Positions 1-10,316 of a stretch of 64,000 nt of DNA are shown here, in pieces. The stretch covers positions 1 through 64,000 of the forward strand of contig NBIV01000210.1 of NCBI GenBank assembly GCA_003194525.1, read 5' to 3'. The DNA comes from Gracilariopsis chorda (lineage: Eukaryota > Rhodophyta > Florideophyceae > Gracilariales > Gracilariaceae). Position 1 is the first letter of the stretch, and each line of letters begins with the position of its first letter. The notes beneath the pieces are model-generated. The model worked only from the letters and a program-made list of their open reading frames with translations, did no database searches and was not told where the DNA came from. The position numbers were made by a program, and so were the translations under genes.

Positions 1-184
1 TGCGCTTGTGCAGTGTTGGTAGTGGGTGAAGTGTCGAGTTGAAGGGTTGTGGGTATGGATTGGTTGTGTCGGCGCGGGTCTTGAACGCTGTTGTGGTGGT
101 GTAGGTGGGGTCAGAGGACGTGTGATATGGTTGAAAAATCTTCTGCGCGGATTGTGTGGTAAGAATGTGTCCGCAAGTTATGTA

Positions 185-1044
185 TTAATATGTGGGTGAG
201 TGATGTCGGGTACATGTACCGTGCTGGGTGTGCGCGATGTTCGAGTTTTTATTTGGAGCATATACCGGGACTGAGCCCAGTTGTCCGAATGTGAATATAA
301 GGGTGAAGTGGGTTGTTGTATTGTACCATTTCTGGTAGGGTGACGTGTCGGTGGTGCTGTGATGCATTAGGTTATTATTGAAGAAGTATCTCGTGCGGCA
401 TCTTCCCAGTGAGTATTGTCGAGTTGGGCGGTGGTGTGGAGTGCTCGCACTGAGTCTATGATAGGTCGTTTGAGTCGTTTGGCTTTGCAATGTTCCTGCG
501 GTTGATTCGGTGCTCGTAAATGATGCCTGAGTTCATGTTTCTGATATATGTCCTGCATCTTTGTTGATGTATACTCTTTCGCGTTGTCACTTCGGAAATC
601 ATGCGGTGGATGTTTCTTTCTGTGATTTATATGGTGAAGTGTGGTGTCGATGTGTGTAGGTATGTCTCTCCGATCGCGTATAAAGTGGACGATGGCAAAT
701 TTGCTCGCAGCGCAGACAACGAGTAGTATGTGGTTGTTTCCGTGTTTGAAAGTGGTTTTCACCGGTCTGCATGTGTCTGAGCTCACTTAGATACCTAGAG
801 CCTAGAGGTGTGCGCTTGGTCTGTGTGGAGCAGAAGTTTCATGGCATGGGTGCATGCACTGCATGTGATTCGAACATTAGTGGATAATATGGACGACATG
901 GTTGGAAGGAGTCATCGGTTGGTTGTGAGGGCAAGTTTTAGCGGATTCGAGTGGTTTAAACGGATATGCCAATCGTGTGTGGTTAGGTGGATGTGGGATT
1001 GTTTTGGTCGGGGAGTTGGGTTGGACAATTTGCGGAGTGTGTGT
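185..1044 (-). pseudogene. Ty1/copia integrase remnant (part of a decayed retrotransposon)
   Basis: Read on the minus strand from 1044 to 185, this is the pre-integrase finger and integrase core of a copia-type polyprotein. Between about 975 and 800 a zinc-finger pattern is visible (Asp-Trp-His, then Asn-His, then a Cys-x2-Cys in ITCSACTHAM), with a TGA inside it. From 786 to 367 the core follows: SSDTC holds the first catalytic Asp and FRSDNAKEYTS the second. The usual third residue, Glu in an AERxNR context, reads Lys (AKRLKR). A frameshift near 380-490 moves the frame into the typical downstream segment (PYQKWYN, then FTFGQLGSVPVYAPNK). The reverse transcriptase would lie left of the window. 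The other half of the same element is at 3765-5015, separated by the hAT insertion. Family assignment is by motif order only; the breaks show it is inactive. Confidence 0.75.
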
Positions 1045-1070
1045 GTCGTGGGCAGGGTCGTATTTGTGAC
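1045..1070 (+). repeat. Left end of hAT element: target duplication plus terminal inverted repeat
   Basis: The 8-bp target site duplication GTCGTGGG is at 1045-1052. It is followed by an 18-bp terminal inverted repeat at 1053-1070, CAGGGTCGTATTTGTGAC, which starts with the CAGGG typical of many hAT elements. Just inside lie two copies of a GTGACT...GACTAACTA subterminal motif (about 1067-1120), and a similar motif occurs near the right end (about 3672-3692). Confidence 0.93.
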
Positions 1071-3756
1071 TGACTAACTATGACAAGAAAAATGTGACTA
1101 ATGACTGACTAACTACCACTTGTGGGAAAAATGTAGTCATTAGTCATGACAGTCTTGACACCTGTACAACTGTGCAACTGTGCAACGTGTCTTACACGTG
1201 GATACTCACAGGCCGCCGCCGTCGACTCCATTTCAGAACGGGAGTCTTCCAATCGTGGTTGCCTCGGACTGCCCCACCGGCGACAACATGAGGCCACCTG
1301 TTCCTTTGCCGGCTGAGCCACGTGCGTCATCTGAGCCAAGTTCTTCGCCGCAGTCTCCCCAAAATGGAGAACCATCACCAGTCGAGATCACGGCAAAGCG
1401 GCTCGTAGAGCAGCAGAGTGAAAGACAAAAGAGACGTCGCAAGGTAGGAGCCGGGCGCGGGTCGAGCGTCAAGACGTCACTCTGGAGCACGACTGCCGCT
1501 ACAGTGCATGGCAGTAATGGAAAGTTCAAGTTTACATGCGCTACCTGTGGAATTGAAGGCGCCATGAATAGCACCTTGTCAACAAGCAACGTCATCGTTC
1601 ACTACAAGATCAAACATCTCGCATTGCATAACGATCTCGTTTCTCTTAACAATAGCAATGCCACTGAAGTTGCCCTTACATCTCGTATCTCGCAGGAACG
1701 AAGGCGAAATACTCGTCGGAGACGGAACAGTGACATACAGCGTTACTTCACGCCCAGCAATGGCGGTGGTTCGAGCGGACTTTCAGCGTTGGAAACTGTA
1801 AACATTCCGGCTAAGGTTCTGCAGTCTGTGGCTATTGTGATGTTCTCGTGCTTTATGGAGGCCTCCTCTTCTCAGCTCGCATCACCGGTCTTGCAAGGAT
1901 TCGTGGATGTGTTTGGGGGTCGCATACAATTTGCGAGTAAGGATATGACGGAGAAAACATTGTTTGACACGTACGCTGCTGTCTGTCGCATCCTACGGCG
2001 CTCCGTTACAGACGCGCGGACAGGATGCATAACGGTCGATGGGTGGAGTGCTGCGCTGGGTGCTCCAATCCTTGGAATGACATGGCATTATATTGACAAG
2101 CAATGGAACATGCGTTGCGTTCCCATCGCAACTCTGAACATGGGATTAGCGTCCAAGACCGGTCAACAACTACGCTATATCATGCAGGAAATACTAGAAC
2201 AGAATCCAATCGTGGGCGCTGACGATGTTTGCGTACACACGGGTACTAGCGATAATGATGCTGCCACCGCCCTGGCAGTTGATCTGCTTACCAACTACGT
2301 TGGTTCCGTGCGCTGCGTGGTCCACACGCTGGCCTTGGCAGTGAATGATGTTTTCGAGCATGGTACTGTGTGGAAGTTGTATCTGGACCATGTGAACAAG
2401 GTGACGACATACTTTAACCATCACCAAAAGGCGGCACAGTTGCTAGCTCAAAAGCAAGGAGAGGAGGGGATTACCAAAGATCGCGTGCATAGGCTCAAGC
2501 ACGATATTCCCACGCGCTGGCATTCTCGTCTTGCTGCGATGTCTGTCTATCTGTGCCGGATTCATAATATCTCAGAAGTGGCGGAAGAGCTCGAGATAAG
2601 TTCGGAGCACCTGCCTACGCTTTCTGAAGATCAACAGGATGTCCTCGCTGAGTTCATTACTGTACTTGCAGAAGTTCGCAGGGTCGCTCGTCAGCTGGAA
2701 GCCGACCGCAAAGTAACCATGTCCCGCGCACCGCGTTTACTCCGTGAGCTACATGAGACGCTGATGATTATGGCTAGTGCCATGCTTCCTGCGCAGTCTA
2801 TGGAGTATACCGAATCCGTCCCCGCACTTACTTTCGAGGATACGAATGACTTATTTGAAGTTTATGCGTTGCCAACGAGGCCGAGTTCTGCTCCTGCCGA
2901 CAAAAAGAGAGATGAAGCACGTCAAATAAGATTGACCCGGAACCAACCGAAGTCATTGGCCGTCAAACTGGCTGATCGCATTGCATTTCGGCTGGGAGCT
3001 GTTTGGGAACGTGTTGACGAGGAGGCAGCTCATTGGCGTCCGAACACAGATCAAGAGTCTGAACCAGATAAAGACTTGCATGAAGCACGTCGTGTACTTC
3101 TCTTCCACGTTGCTGCAATTATGGACATGAATGAATGTTGCCTAGACTTCCTGGACTGCTCAGAGAATGATCGAAAAGCCTACAAAAAGGTTCTATTCTC
3201 GGCTGTTGTTCGGGAGGCTGTCGAGCTGGAAAGTTCCCTGGCTCCTAGAGCAGAGAGGCTCGAGGTCGTTTTCGGTCTTCTGCACGACGAAATGCGCGAG
3301 GTTCTAGAGGAAAAATGTAGAAGGGATCCCAGTGCTGCTCTCCTATTCTGGGAACAAGCGAATCAAACATCTACGATGATTAGCCCTGTTCCTTTCAACA
3401 CAATTGCACGAGCTGCGCTGTCCTCTCAAGCATCCTCGGCCCCTGCTGAGAGACTTTTTAGCGATTTAGGCAGGAGGGAAGGCAATCAAAGCCAGTCGTT
3501 ACTGTCCAGTACTCTGGAAATGTCCGAAATGATACGGGTTTTTGTTTGCAACGAGCTCAAGAACGCCCCACTCCATCAAAACGGGCTCATGCACCCAAAG
3601 GGTGATGCGTTTAGACGTCTAGTGCGTGTCGTTGCTCACGAGATAGTAAAAGAGTAAAGTTGTTATAGAAGTGACTATATTTGACTAACTAGCACTCAAA
3701 CAGCGGTGACTATGACTTTTTGGATCCCAGAAATCTTAGTCACAAATACGCCCCTG
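1053..3756 (+). mobile_element. hAT-superfamily DNA transposon, apparently complete
   Basis: This 2,704-bp element is bounded by 18-bp inverted repeats that differ at one position (1053-1070 and 3739-3756) and flanked by a perfect 8-bp duplication, GTCGTGGG, the length expected for hAT insertion. It carries one long transposase frame (1288-3657) on the plus strand and no other gene. It sits inside a copia retrotransposon of opposite orientation. Removing the element and one duplication copy rejoins the copia frame. Intact ends, intact frame and identical duplications suggest a recent insertion compared with the decayed host element. Confidence 0.93.
1288..3657 (+). CDS. hAT-family transposase, full length (789 aa)
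   Basis: This protein would cut and reinsert the surrounding element in the nucleus. After a Pro/Ser-rich and basic N-terminus comes a BED-type zinc finger (Cys84, Cys87, His105, His110 in a FTCATCG...HYKIKH context). The RNase H-like core has the first catalytic Asp at about 251 (ITVDGWS), followed by the usual H-hydrophobic-D segment (WHYIDKQW), and a second Asp at about 322 (GTSDND). The chain then has the Cys/His segment (RCVVHTLALAV) and the TRW motif (IPTRWHSR). The C-terminal hATC dimerisation region holds SSAPAERLFSDLG, with Glu at about 721. The first ATG is at 1288; the frame is open upstream to 1180 but without an ATG. No stop or frameshift interrupts it, and all landmark residues are present, so it may be functional. 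Its length fits the usual 600-800 aa of the family. Confidence 0.93.
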   Translation: MRPPVPLPAEPRASSEPSSSPQSPQNGEPSPVEITAKRLVEQQSERQKRRRKVGAGRGSSVKTSLWSTTAATVHGSNGKFKFTCATCGIEGAMNSTLSTSNVIVHYKIKHLALHNDLVSLNNSNATEVALTSRISQERRRNTRRRRNSDIQRYFTPSNGGGSSGLSALETVNIPAKVLQSVAIVMFSCFMEASSSQLASPVLQGFVDVFGGRIQFASKDMTEKTLFDTYAAVCRILRRSVTDARTGCITVDGWSAALGAPILGMTWHYIDKQWNMRCVPIATLNMGLASKTGQQLRYIMQEILEQNPIVGADDVCVHTGTSDNDAATALAVDLLTNYVGSVRCVVHTLALAVNDVFEHGTVWKLYLDHVNKVTTYFNHHQKAAQLLAQKQGEEGITKDRVHRLKHDIPTRWHSRLAAMSVYLCRIHNISEVAEELEISSEHLPTLSEDQQDVLAEFITVLAEVRRVARQLEADRKVTMSRAPRLLRELHETLMIMASAMLPAQSMEYTESVPALTFEDTNDLFEVYALPTRPSSAPADKKRDEARQIRLTRNQPKSLAVKLADRIAFRLGAVWERVDEEAAHWRPNTDQESEPDKDLHEARRVLLFHVAAIMDMNECCLDFLDCSENDRKAYKKVLFSAVVREAVELESSLAPRAERLEVVFGLLHDEMREVLEEKCRRDPSAALLFWEQANQTSTMISPVPFNTIARAALSSQASSAPAERLFSDLGRREGNQSQSLLSSTLEMSEMIRVFVCNELKNAPLHQNGLMHPKGDAFRRLVRVVAHEIVKE

Positions 3757-3764
3757 GTCGTGGG
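3739..3764 (+). repeat. Right end of hAT element: terminal inverted repeat plus target duplication
   Basis: Positions 3739-3756 are the reverse complement of the left end with one mismatch (ending CCCCTG). The second copy of the 8-bp duplication GTCGTGGG follows at 3757-3764, identical to 1045-1052. Confidence 0.93.
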
Positions 3765-4256
3765 TGGTTTGAGTGTGGTTGTTGTAAGTAAGGGGGCTTC
3801 TGAGGTTGGCTTGTCTCGGGTTAGTAAGTGGTTGGACTGCTTGCGTGAGAGAGTTTTGGATGGTGGAGTGGGGGTGGGGCCTGTCTGCGGTTTGCGGCGC
3901 GAAATTGGCATTGTTCGTGCAGTGTGTGCTGTTGTGGGATTTACATATGTGGCTTCTAAAAAGTACTGGTTGTTGCGCCATGGAGCTTTGGCGATAATAG
4001 CTGGTGGGTTGGATGGGGTATCTAAGATATACCCAGTATTTGCGGTAGATAGGACCAAGCCATATCTGGTAGCGAAGGCATTGGCGGAGAGGAAATTGTG
4101 GCGAATGTACGGGTTGGCCACTGCATGTGTGTGCATATTTTTATTCTTGGTTGTTCTGAGGTGCAGCTTGCCACTTTGCGTGCAGGAGGGCTGTTCGTGG
4201 GTTGCGAGTTTTGTGGGTGTGAGTTGTTGGAGAGGGCTTATGGTGGCTCTGGCCAC
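3765..4256 (-). pseudogene. Ty1/copia protease/pre-integrase remnant
   Basis: Read on the minus strand, this frame carries the segment that joins protease to integrase in copia polyproteins: NPYIRHNFLSANAFATRYG corresponds to the usual 'lipgl..NLLSv..l...G' stretch and is followed by NNQYFLEATYV. The frame runs into the hAT element at 3757. If the hAT and one target copy are skipped, it continues in frame at 1044 into the pre-integrase zinc finger. Further minus-strand open segments up to 4693 probably include degraded protease sequence, but I see no clear Asp-Ser/Thr-Gly motif. Inactive. Confidence 0.65.
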
Positions 4257-4693
4257 CGGAATGTGTGTGGGGTGTGCGCTGCTACCATTACGAACGTACC
4301 TTTGTCTTTCGTGTCTGCTTCACCTGCGTAGTCCAGTGGCGGTGAAGCTTGGGGTGCTTGGTGAATGAGAGGGGAGGTACAGGGGGTACGGGAATTCTTG
4401 AGAGGGGTAAGGGTGTTTTGATTGGAAAGGGGACGATCGGGCTTGAAGGTAGTTTGCCTGTAGTTGGTTCGTTCGAAATTTGGGATGAGCAGGATCTGGG
4501 CATTGGGCGTCTGTGGGATTGCATCGTACAACGAGAGATTTGTGATACGTGCAAAGCTGTTAGAATGGTATGCGGCGATAGGGATGCTGGGTTCGCCAGG
4601 GCTGGTTTCGCTGGTTGTACTGATACCTGGTCTGGTGGTAAGTGGCTGAAACTGTGGCTGGAGGTGGTCCGTAGTTTCCGCTGAAGCGCTCAA

Positions 4694-5015
4694 AGGAAGA
4701 TTTTGGCATTACCATCGATTGTAAGGGTTGTTATATATTCTGCAGCAATTTAAGTACGCGGGTAAGCCGTTTGACTGTTCCCAGTTTGTTGGTGACAATA
4801 TGTCCAAGAATCTGAGTTAATGTAGAGTGCTGTTTGAGTCCAGCGATGATGAAATCGATGGTAGTTTCTTCCTCTGTAATGTTCGGATAGCAAGCTGCTA
4901 CCATTTTTTGTCCGAGTTTCATGTTGGGTTAGAGATATGCGTCGATGTCGCTTTTATTCTGAATTTCAATGTTTTCAGCTTCAGTTGTCTGAAATTTATG
5001 ATTTTCCTTTGTTGA
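4694..5015 (-). pseudogene. Ty1/copia gag-like remnant
   Basis: On the minus strand, the frame from about 4990 to 4731 reads like the UBN2/gag segment of copia elements: NKSDIDAYL, one stop codon, then KLGQKMVAACYPNITEEETT and FIIAGLK, matching the usual pattern of an alpha-helical gag with a 'lL.GLP' end. It lies upstream of the protease/integrase pieces in the correct order. Weak similarity judged by eye; the sequence further upstream (5016-5800) is AT-rich and broken, and I could not locate the 5' LTR or primer-binding site. Confidence 0.45.
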
Positions 5016-8000
5016 TTGGTTGCAATGCTTGATAATATCGTATATAATATCTTGTAGTGTGTGGTCTTCCCCAGGTAATACGAAGAAGCCTAACTTGTCT
5101 ATAGGGACACTGCTGAGGACAGCTAAAAGAAGTCTATTTTGTCGAGTGGTGGAGGTGTCTAGTTAATTTTGATCTGTTGGTGGTTCTGGATTGCTTTGAA
5201 TGTTTAGAAGAGATTTGATAGTTGCAGCGTATGTTTTAATAGCAAAGTACCATAAAGAGTAGTGATTAGTGTCGAGATCGGGGATTTTGTGTATTATGTC
5301 TGACTATATGACTGAGATGAGAGGGTAAGCTTTGTAGGTGGCTGGTAGTGTTGGTTGAGAGTGATGTTTGTTGGGTTGTGTCTTTGGGTATATGGTTCTC
5401 GGATGCAGTGGTGATGGTATTGTTATATAACTATTGAGTGATCAGGTTTTGTCAGAGCTCCCGCCTTTGGTATCGGGCTGAACGAGGATTTTTGGGCTTG
5501 GTTGTGGAGGTATGCGGCTGTGGTTTGGGTGGAAGTCTGATTTTACGGTCGCGTAAGGCCCATTACCTGTGAGTGTGAGGCACTGACTCCCTTTCCCTTA
5601 ATTAGTTCTTGTCGTTGTCGTCTATGCTTAAGTACAGTTTTTTCACTGTAATGTTTGACAAGGTTTGAATATGGCGCGGTGTTTGTGGAAGTGTATTTAT
5701 TTTGGTTTTGTGTATTTATCACTGTTTTGTAGGGTTTAGAGAATTGTTTTATTTTGGTACAGTGACATTCTACCTCGTGCAAAGTGGTGAGTTAAAGGGT
5801 TCGTGTAGGATTCAATAAGCTCTACATTGACCAAGGCTACATGGCCTCAAACGGAGAGAAACACCCAGAGTCTTTAAGAGTGCTGCGTGTATTTAATGTT
5901 GTTTCGCGGACTGTAGAAGGTAGTCTCAACGCTGATGCTTTTGACCTTAGATCTGAGAATCTTTGAAAAAGACGTGCAATCGATAAGTGCTGATAGAACT
6001 TACCGCTCATGCATAGATCGTCCCAGTGTGACTCAGTATATCTGATTTGTTCCGGCATGCATTTACCCTGCCCATCAACCTAAAGTCACCGAACAGACCC
6101 CTAACACTCAACTGAGACAGAACAAATGCGCTGCGGGCATTTTGGAGCGCAGTTGAAGCTCTAAATCAAGCATTCCCTGTAGGCTTGAACATTATCGATA
6201 AGTGTTAGACAGCCAGAAAGCAGCCTATGCTGGATGGTCCATCCTGACGGTTGAAGTAGATAAGGCGGTGGTTGGAGAAAGCTGGAACCGTCGATGCCGC
6301 GCTGTGTTGATAATGTAGTTTCTCTCTTTTTGCTTCGTACTCAGAGCATCTATACCTACATCCAAACTTCGGAAGAAGAAAGAAAGACTTTTCAAACATG
6401 TAAAATGACTATTTGCTGACAATAGAAAGAATTATTGCTGTTTTGGTCAACATCACGAGTTCTCGACTCATGTAAAACTCCAATGAAACAAGCTCCAGAC
6501 TCCGGACTCCGGACTCCGAAACCGTCACTGCCCTCCCACCTCGCTGTCAATTCTCTTGACGCTCACCCACCTTTGTCGCCTTGCGACTACTCAACGCTGC
6601 AGAATTTGCTCCAAAACCGCAGGGATGTTGTTTGTTGTACTGAGATTGTCTTGGCTGCTAATCCATCTTGGTACCGCCGCCCGTTCGGCATACTGCAAAG
6701 ACCGATCGCGGACTTGAAGGCTCTTCATGCACAAGCGAGAGTTAGTGGTCTGTACAGTTGACTACGTTGTGAGAAGAGAAAAAGGAGAAGCAGCTGAATG
6801 GGTAAAATGAGCAAGGCTGAGTTGAGAAAGATTGTATGTGGGGAGGCCCAAAAATGGGTTGGGTTTCGGTCGTTTGGTGGGAAAGACGAGCAGCATATAC
6901 CAATGGCGTATCGGCACGTGGATTTGGTCTCGTGACTCATCCGTAACCCAAAAAACGGAAAAATACATCCAGGGTTCGCGTCAATAGACGTCACGCGGTA
7001 GACTATGTAAGTTAGTGTCTTAGCTAGTAGTGCTACTCTTGTATCTACTGGTGTTTTATCAACGATGGCAATTTTTTTCCCCACTGGCCATCTTCATCAT
7101 GGAAAAAGGAGCACATAAAACCGCTTTTGCTTGAAATATGACCTCATTGACCACACGTAGAACGAGCACGCTGCGACGTAAATAGTTGTTCCTCTTATTT
7201 ACATGCCCCGATAGAGCGCACAGGCGGTGGCGCGCAAAGTCCGCAGTGTAGGCGGCTGCGGGGAAAGTAGTGACGAGCGCCGCCAAGCGAAGGACCGACA
7301 TGTGAGTCACACACGGTGGGACTGTACAAGGGTAGTGCGAGGCCACGGCGGTGGACTAAAATTAGCTACACGTACACGGTAGCAGCATGGAAGGACTGTC
7401 TCGGTCTTGGCGCCACGATCTAGCCAATGGTACGGCAAGGATTGTCACCGCTATTGAATAAAATACAAGATAATTCTCGTCTAATGGTGCCTTCGTTACA
7501 GAAAAATTGCCGTCTATCTTTTTTCTTGCTGCAGGGGTGCCTGTTTCGCGCTAACCCTTTATCGCTAAACTCTACGAAAATAGAGGAGAGATTACGGAAT
7601 TTCTACAGGAGAATCTCTACTACCACAGTAGAGAATCTTTGTGTGCTGCATCTCACAGCGGCAGCTGTAAAATGTCGTGTTACGCGCGCTAGTTTTAACC
7701 GAAGACCAGTATCGTACCCCTACAGCCCATCCGCCTTCCAGAACATAACAGTTAGCCCTACGGGCCTCATTCGTTTGTTCGTTCGTTCCCCTATAAATAC
7801 GGGGTCTTCCCGCTCGTGCTCCACGCCAACCATGGTGTCTTTCCAATGGTACATCTTCATTTCAGCTTCTCCGTGCATTTTCCTCGTCTCAGCCGTCTTC
7901 ATTTTCTGACGTCTCGTGCCGACCGTTTCGCTCTTGCCTTCGCTCTAACTCATGTTTCCTTTTCAACATCTGCCCATCTCAGCACTGGACACGAGCCATT

Positions 8001-8109
8001 TGGTCGCGAAAGCGGTCTGGCATAGCACTGCTCTCCCTTGAAGGACGTTTTTCTTCACAGGATCATCTTCATGATCAAGCTGCATACACTGGTTGTAATG
8101 TTGACCATT
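5016..8109. other. Long stretch without a convincing gene
   Basis: Only short overlapping open frames occur, on both strands, with no recognisable motif. The left part (to about 5800) is T/G-rich and may be the leader or LTR of the copia relic. A possible core promoter (TATAAATA at 7792-7799) precedes a short ATG frame at 7832, listed separately. Confidence 0.6.
7832..7909 (+). CDS. Candidate short hydrophobic ORF (25 aa) behind a TATA box
   Basis: An ATG in the context ACCATGG lies about 40 nt after a TATAAATA sequence (7792-7799) and opens 25 codons of very hydrophobic sequence (MVSFQWYIFISASPCIFLVS...). This could be a signal peptide exon of a longer gene, a short membrane peptide, or chance. 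I saw no clear splice donor that extends it into the repeat region downstream. The TATA box and the good start context are the only reasons to list it. Confidence 0.18.
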   Translation: MVSFQWYIFISASPCIFLVSAVFIF

Positions 8110-8490
8110 CCGGTGGCTCAGGCCCCGGTTGTAATCGAGATGCTTCTTCGGTGAAGTCGCAAAAGGGCCCCATGTCGTGACGATGTACACCGTTGTCGCA
8201 TGGGTTGTAAAACCGTATGTGTTTCCAGTCGCAGCTGTGTCGTAGTGGTATCGGTATAGGATGCCCGCTCCGGGAGCTGGTACCCCGGTTGGTTATGGAT
8301 TGTGACTGCAAAACGGGTCCTGTGCTGTCTTGTACCGAGGTATGCGACGCACGGGTTACTGCATCCCTATACGTGCACATCGGTCTGTGGTGTTCGGTTT
8401 CGGCGGTTTGGGCAGATGCAAAATGCCCGGTCCAGGAGCTGGGGCCCTGGTTTCTTCTCTCACGAAGTGCAAAACGGGTCCTGTGCTGTG
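8110..8490. repeat. Degenerate tandem repeat, unit about 160 bp, nearly three copies
   Basis: The landmark CCCCGGTT/CCCTGGTT recurs at 8123, 8283 and 8445. A second landmark, GCAAAACGGGTCCTGTGCTG, is identical at 8309 and 8470, with a weaker form near 8159. Units have diverged by substitutions and small indels. 160 bp is about 53 codons, and one minus-strand reading gives similar short phrases in two units (PAPGPGIL and PAPGAGIL). It may therefore be the eroded remains of a repeat-domain gene, but no continuous frame crosses all units. Confidence 0.65.
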
Positions 8491-8816
8491 GTACACCATG
8501 TACTCACTCAGGTTTTCTTCTCCAAACGTTAGTAGCTTTGTATTGTACGGGCTCCCGCTCGATCCGTCATCAGTAAAGACCATGAATAGTCCGTCGCTGG
8601 AGTCCATGTGGGCGCCGGCGGCGGGCCGGTACTTTTGTGCCGACTGTATATGCCTACCGCGGAGCGCTTTGGTGACTCGAGCGTACCGCTACATCTTTGC
8701 GTCTTTCTGCAGCACTGATCACCGGCGAGTAGATTGTCCGATGTTTGTGCCGCAAGAAGCAGCAATTAGTGTACAATTCAGGAGCCATGGATCGTTCTGG
8801 CGCTTTTATTGTGGAA

Positions 8817-10316
8817 CTAAAGATTTCTGCAATCACCTCGAGCACATAACGTCTGCCTTTGTCGTTCCCTTCGCAAAGCCCGTTCAAGCTCAGCAACGTG
8901 CTTTGCAGCCTCAGTAAGTTGACCATGAAGCCTATCGATTTCTTTCTGCTTTCTCAGAATGACTTTTCTGAGAGTCTTCATATCCTTCTTATGCGCTTCC
9001 TGAGACCTCGCAACCATCTCTTCTATTGTTGCGTTGCTGGACCTTGTTTGCGGGGAATTGGCGTGATCATCATGTCCGTCAGCGACATGCGTACTTTGTG
9101 CGGCCTGCTCTGTGCGCTCGCCCGTCAGTATCCTTCGAAGCAAAGGCACTTGGGGTGAGGAGTTCGGATCGCTTCTCAACAGACTACGCACAGGATGTAA
9201 CAATACTTGCATCATTCCCCGAGGGGCGACTTGATTCTCATGCGTATTGATATTACGCTCGTTCTCGGCCACATCATCATCCGGGAGCTCGACATCGTGG
9301 TTTGCATTTTCCTCTCGATCATTACCCCAATTACCAGGAAGCAGTGAACCAATCCGCGCCAAGATGCCCTTGCCCCTCTGCACAAGATTGTGGAGTTTGA
9401 AACGCCCACTCCTAGTATCAGAAGCTTCTCGCGGAGTTGCGAGGGTCCTTTCGATCTCCTTATGCACTTCTTGTAGCTGATTTATCCTCAAGCTCACCAA
9501 CTCAGCACAGAAGTCCGCCTCCTTCAAGCGGGTCTCAAGCTGTTGTGCTTGCAGAGCCACGTGTTTGGCCTCCAAACGAGCCATCGCCAATTCATGCTCT
9601 CCTTGAACAAGCTTTTTCTTAAGGTCCGAGATTACTTCGTTCAGTTTCTCGTTCTCGTGAACACGGGAACATGTTGCTTCAATGCACGGGCGAATGGTAA
9701 CGCCCTTCTGTGCGCGCAAGTCTTCGATCTCTTCTGTCATCTGTACCATACGGCTCTTATACTCTGTGACAGAAGCTGAGTACTCAGCAACAGTGTCTTC
9801 CATAACCTGCCCTCTCTTCTGAGCGAGCTTTAGGTCAACGCTGGCTCTTCTTGATAAGTCTCTGGCTTCACGAAGCTGACGTTGTAGCGCTGAAACCGTA
9901 GCATATTCTTCTGCCGCCAAGCCTCGAGACTTTGCATTCTTGTCGTACAAGGCGCGAATCTGTCCTAGGATTGTCCCAACTTCACGACGCAGAACTTCGC
10001 GGGTAATACGATCACCAACTCCTGCTTTATCGTATAAAAGGTCGGAAACAGACAGAGTGCCCGCAACGTTTGGGTTGGTAACCCGTATGTGCTTCAAGAG
10101 CTCCTCGCATACATCTAGAAACATTACATCGATGTCCCGTTCTCTTTTTCCAGCACGCAACACAAGAGGTAAATTCTTTTGCTCTTGATGACCTTTCTTT
10201 GTACCAGAACGCTGGGATGTGAGCGAAGTGTGAAAATTGAGTTCACTGGTACTTTCATTATTGTTGGTTTCAAATCGGTCCCTAAGATCAGCATAACGCG
10301 GAGACCTCATTGCCAT
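8817..10316 (-). CDS. Coiled-coil protein of unknown function (499 aa)
   Basis: The frame opens with ATG at 10316 and is uninterrupted. The first 100 residues are hydrophilic. Residues 100-290 are heptad-rich and highly charged (many Leu, Glu, Arg and Lys), typical of a long coiled coil. A less structured acidic and Asn-rich linker follows (about 310-350), then a basic segment and a second coiled coil (about 420-490), ending soon after a Cys-x4-Cys pair. There is no signal peptide, membrane segment or known catalytic motif. Such proteins are often structural or cytoskeletal, but that is a guess. The flanking genes suggest no role. Single-exon structure and codon use match its neighbours, so I regard it as a genuine host gene. 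Confidence 0.75.
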   Translation of the reverse strand: MAMRSPRYADLRDRFETNNNESTSELNFHTSLTSQRSGTKKGHQEQKNLPLVLRAGKRERDIDVMFLDVCEELLKHIRVTNPNVAGTLSVSDLLYDKAGVGDRITREVLRREVGTILGQIRALYDKNAKSRGLAAEEYATVSALQRQLREARDLSRRASVDLKLAQKRGQVMEDTVAEYSASVTEYKSRMVQMTEEIEDLRAQKGVTIRPCIEATCSRVHENEKLNEVISDLKKKLVQGEHELAMARLEAKHVALQAQQLETRLKEADFCAELVSLRINQLQEVHKEIERTLATPREASDTRSGRFKLHNLVQRGKGILARIGSLLPGNWGNDREENANHDVELPDDDVAENERNINTHENQVAPRGMMQVLLHPVRSLLRSDPNSSPQVPLLRRILTGERTEQAAQSTHVADGHDDHANSPQTRSSNATIEEMVARSQEAHKKDMKTLRKVILRKQKEIDRLHGQLTEAAKHVAELERALRRERQRQTLCARGDCRNL

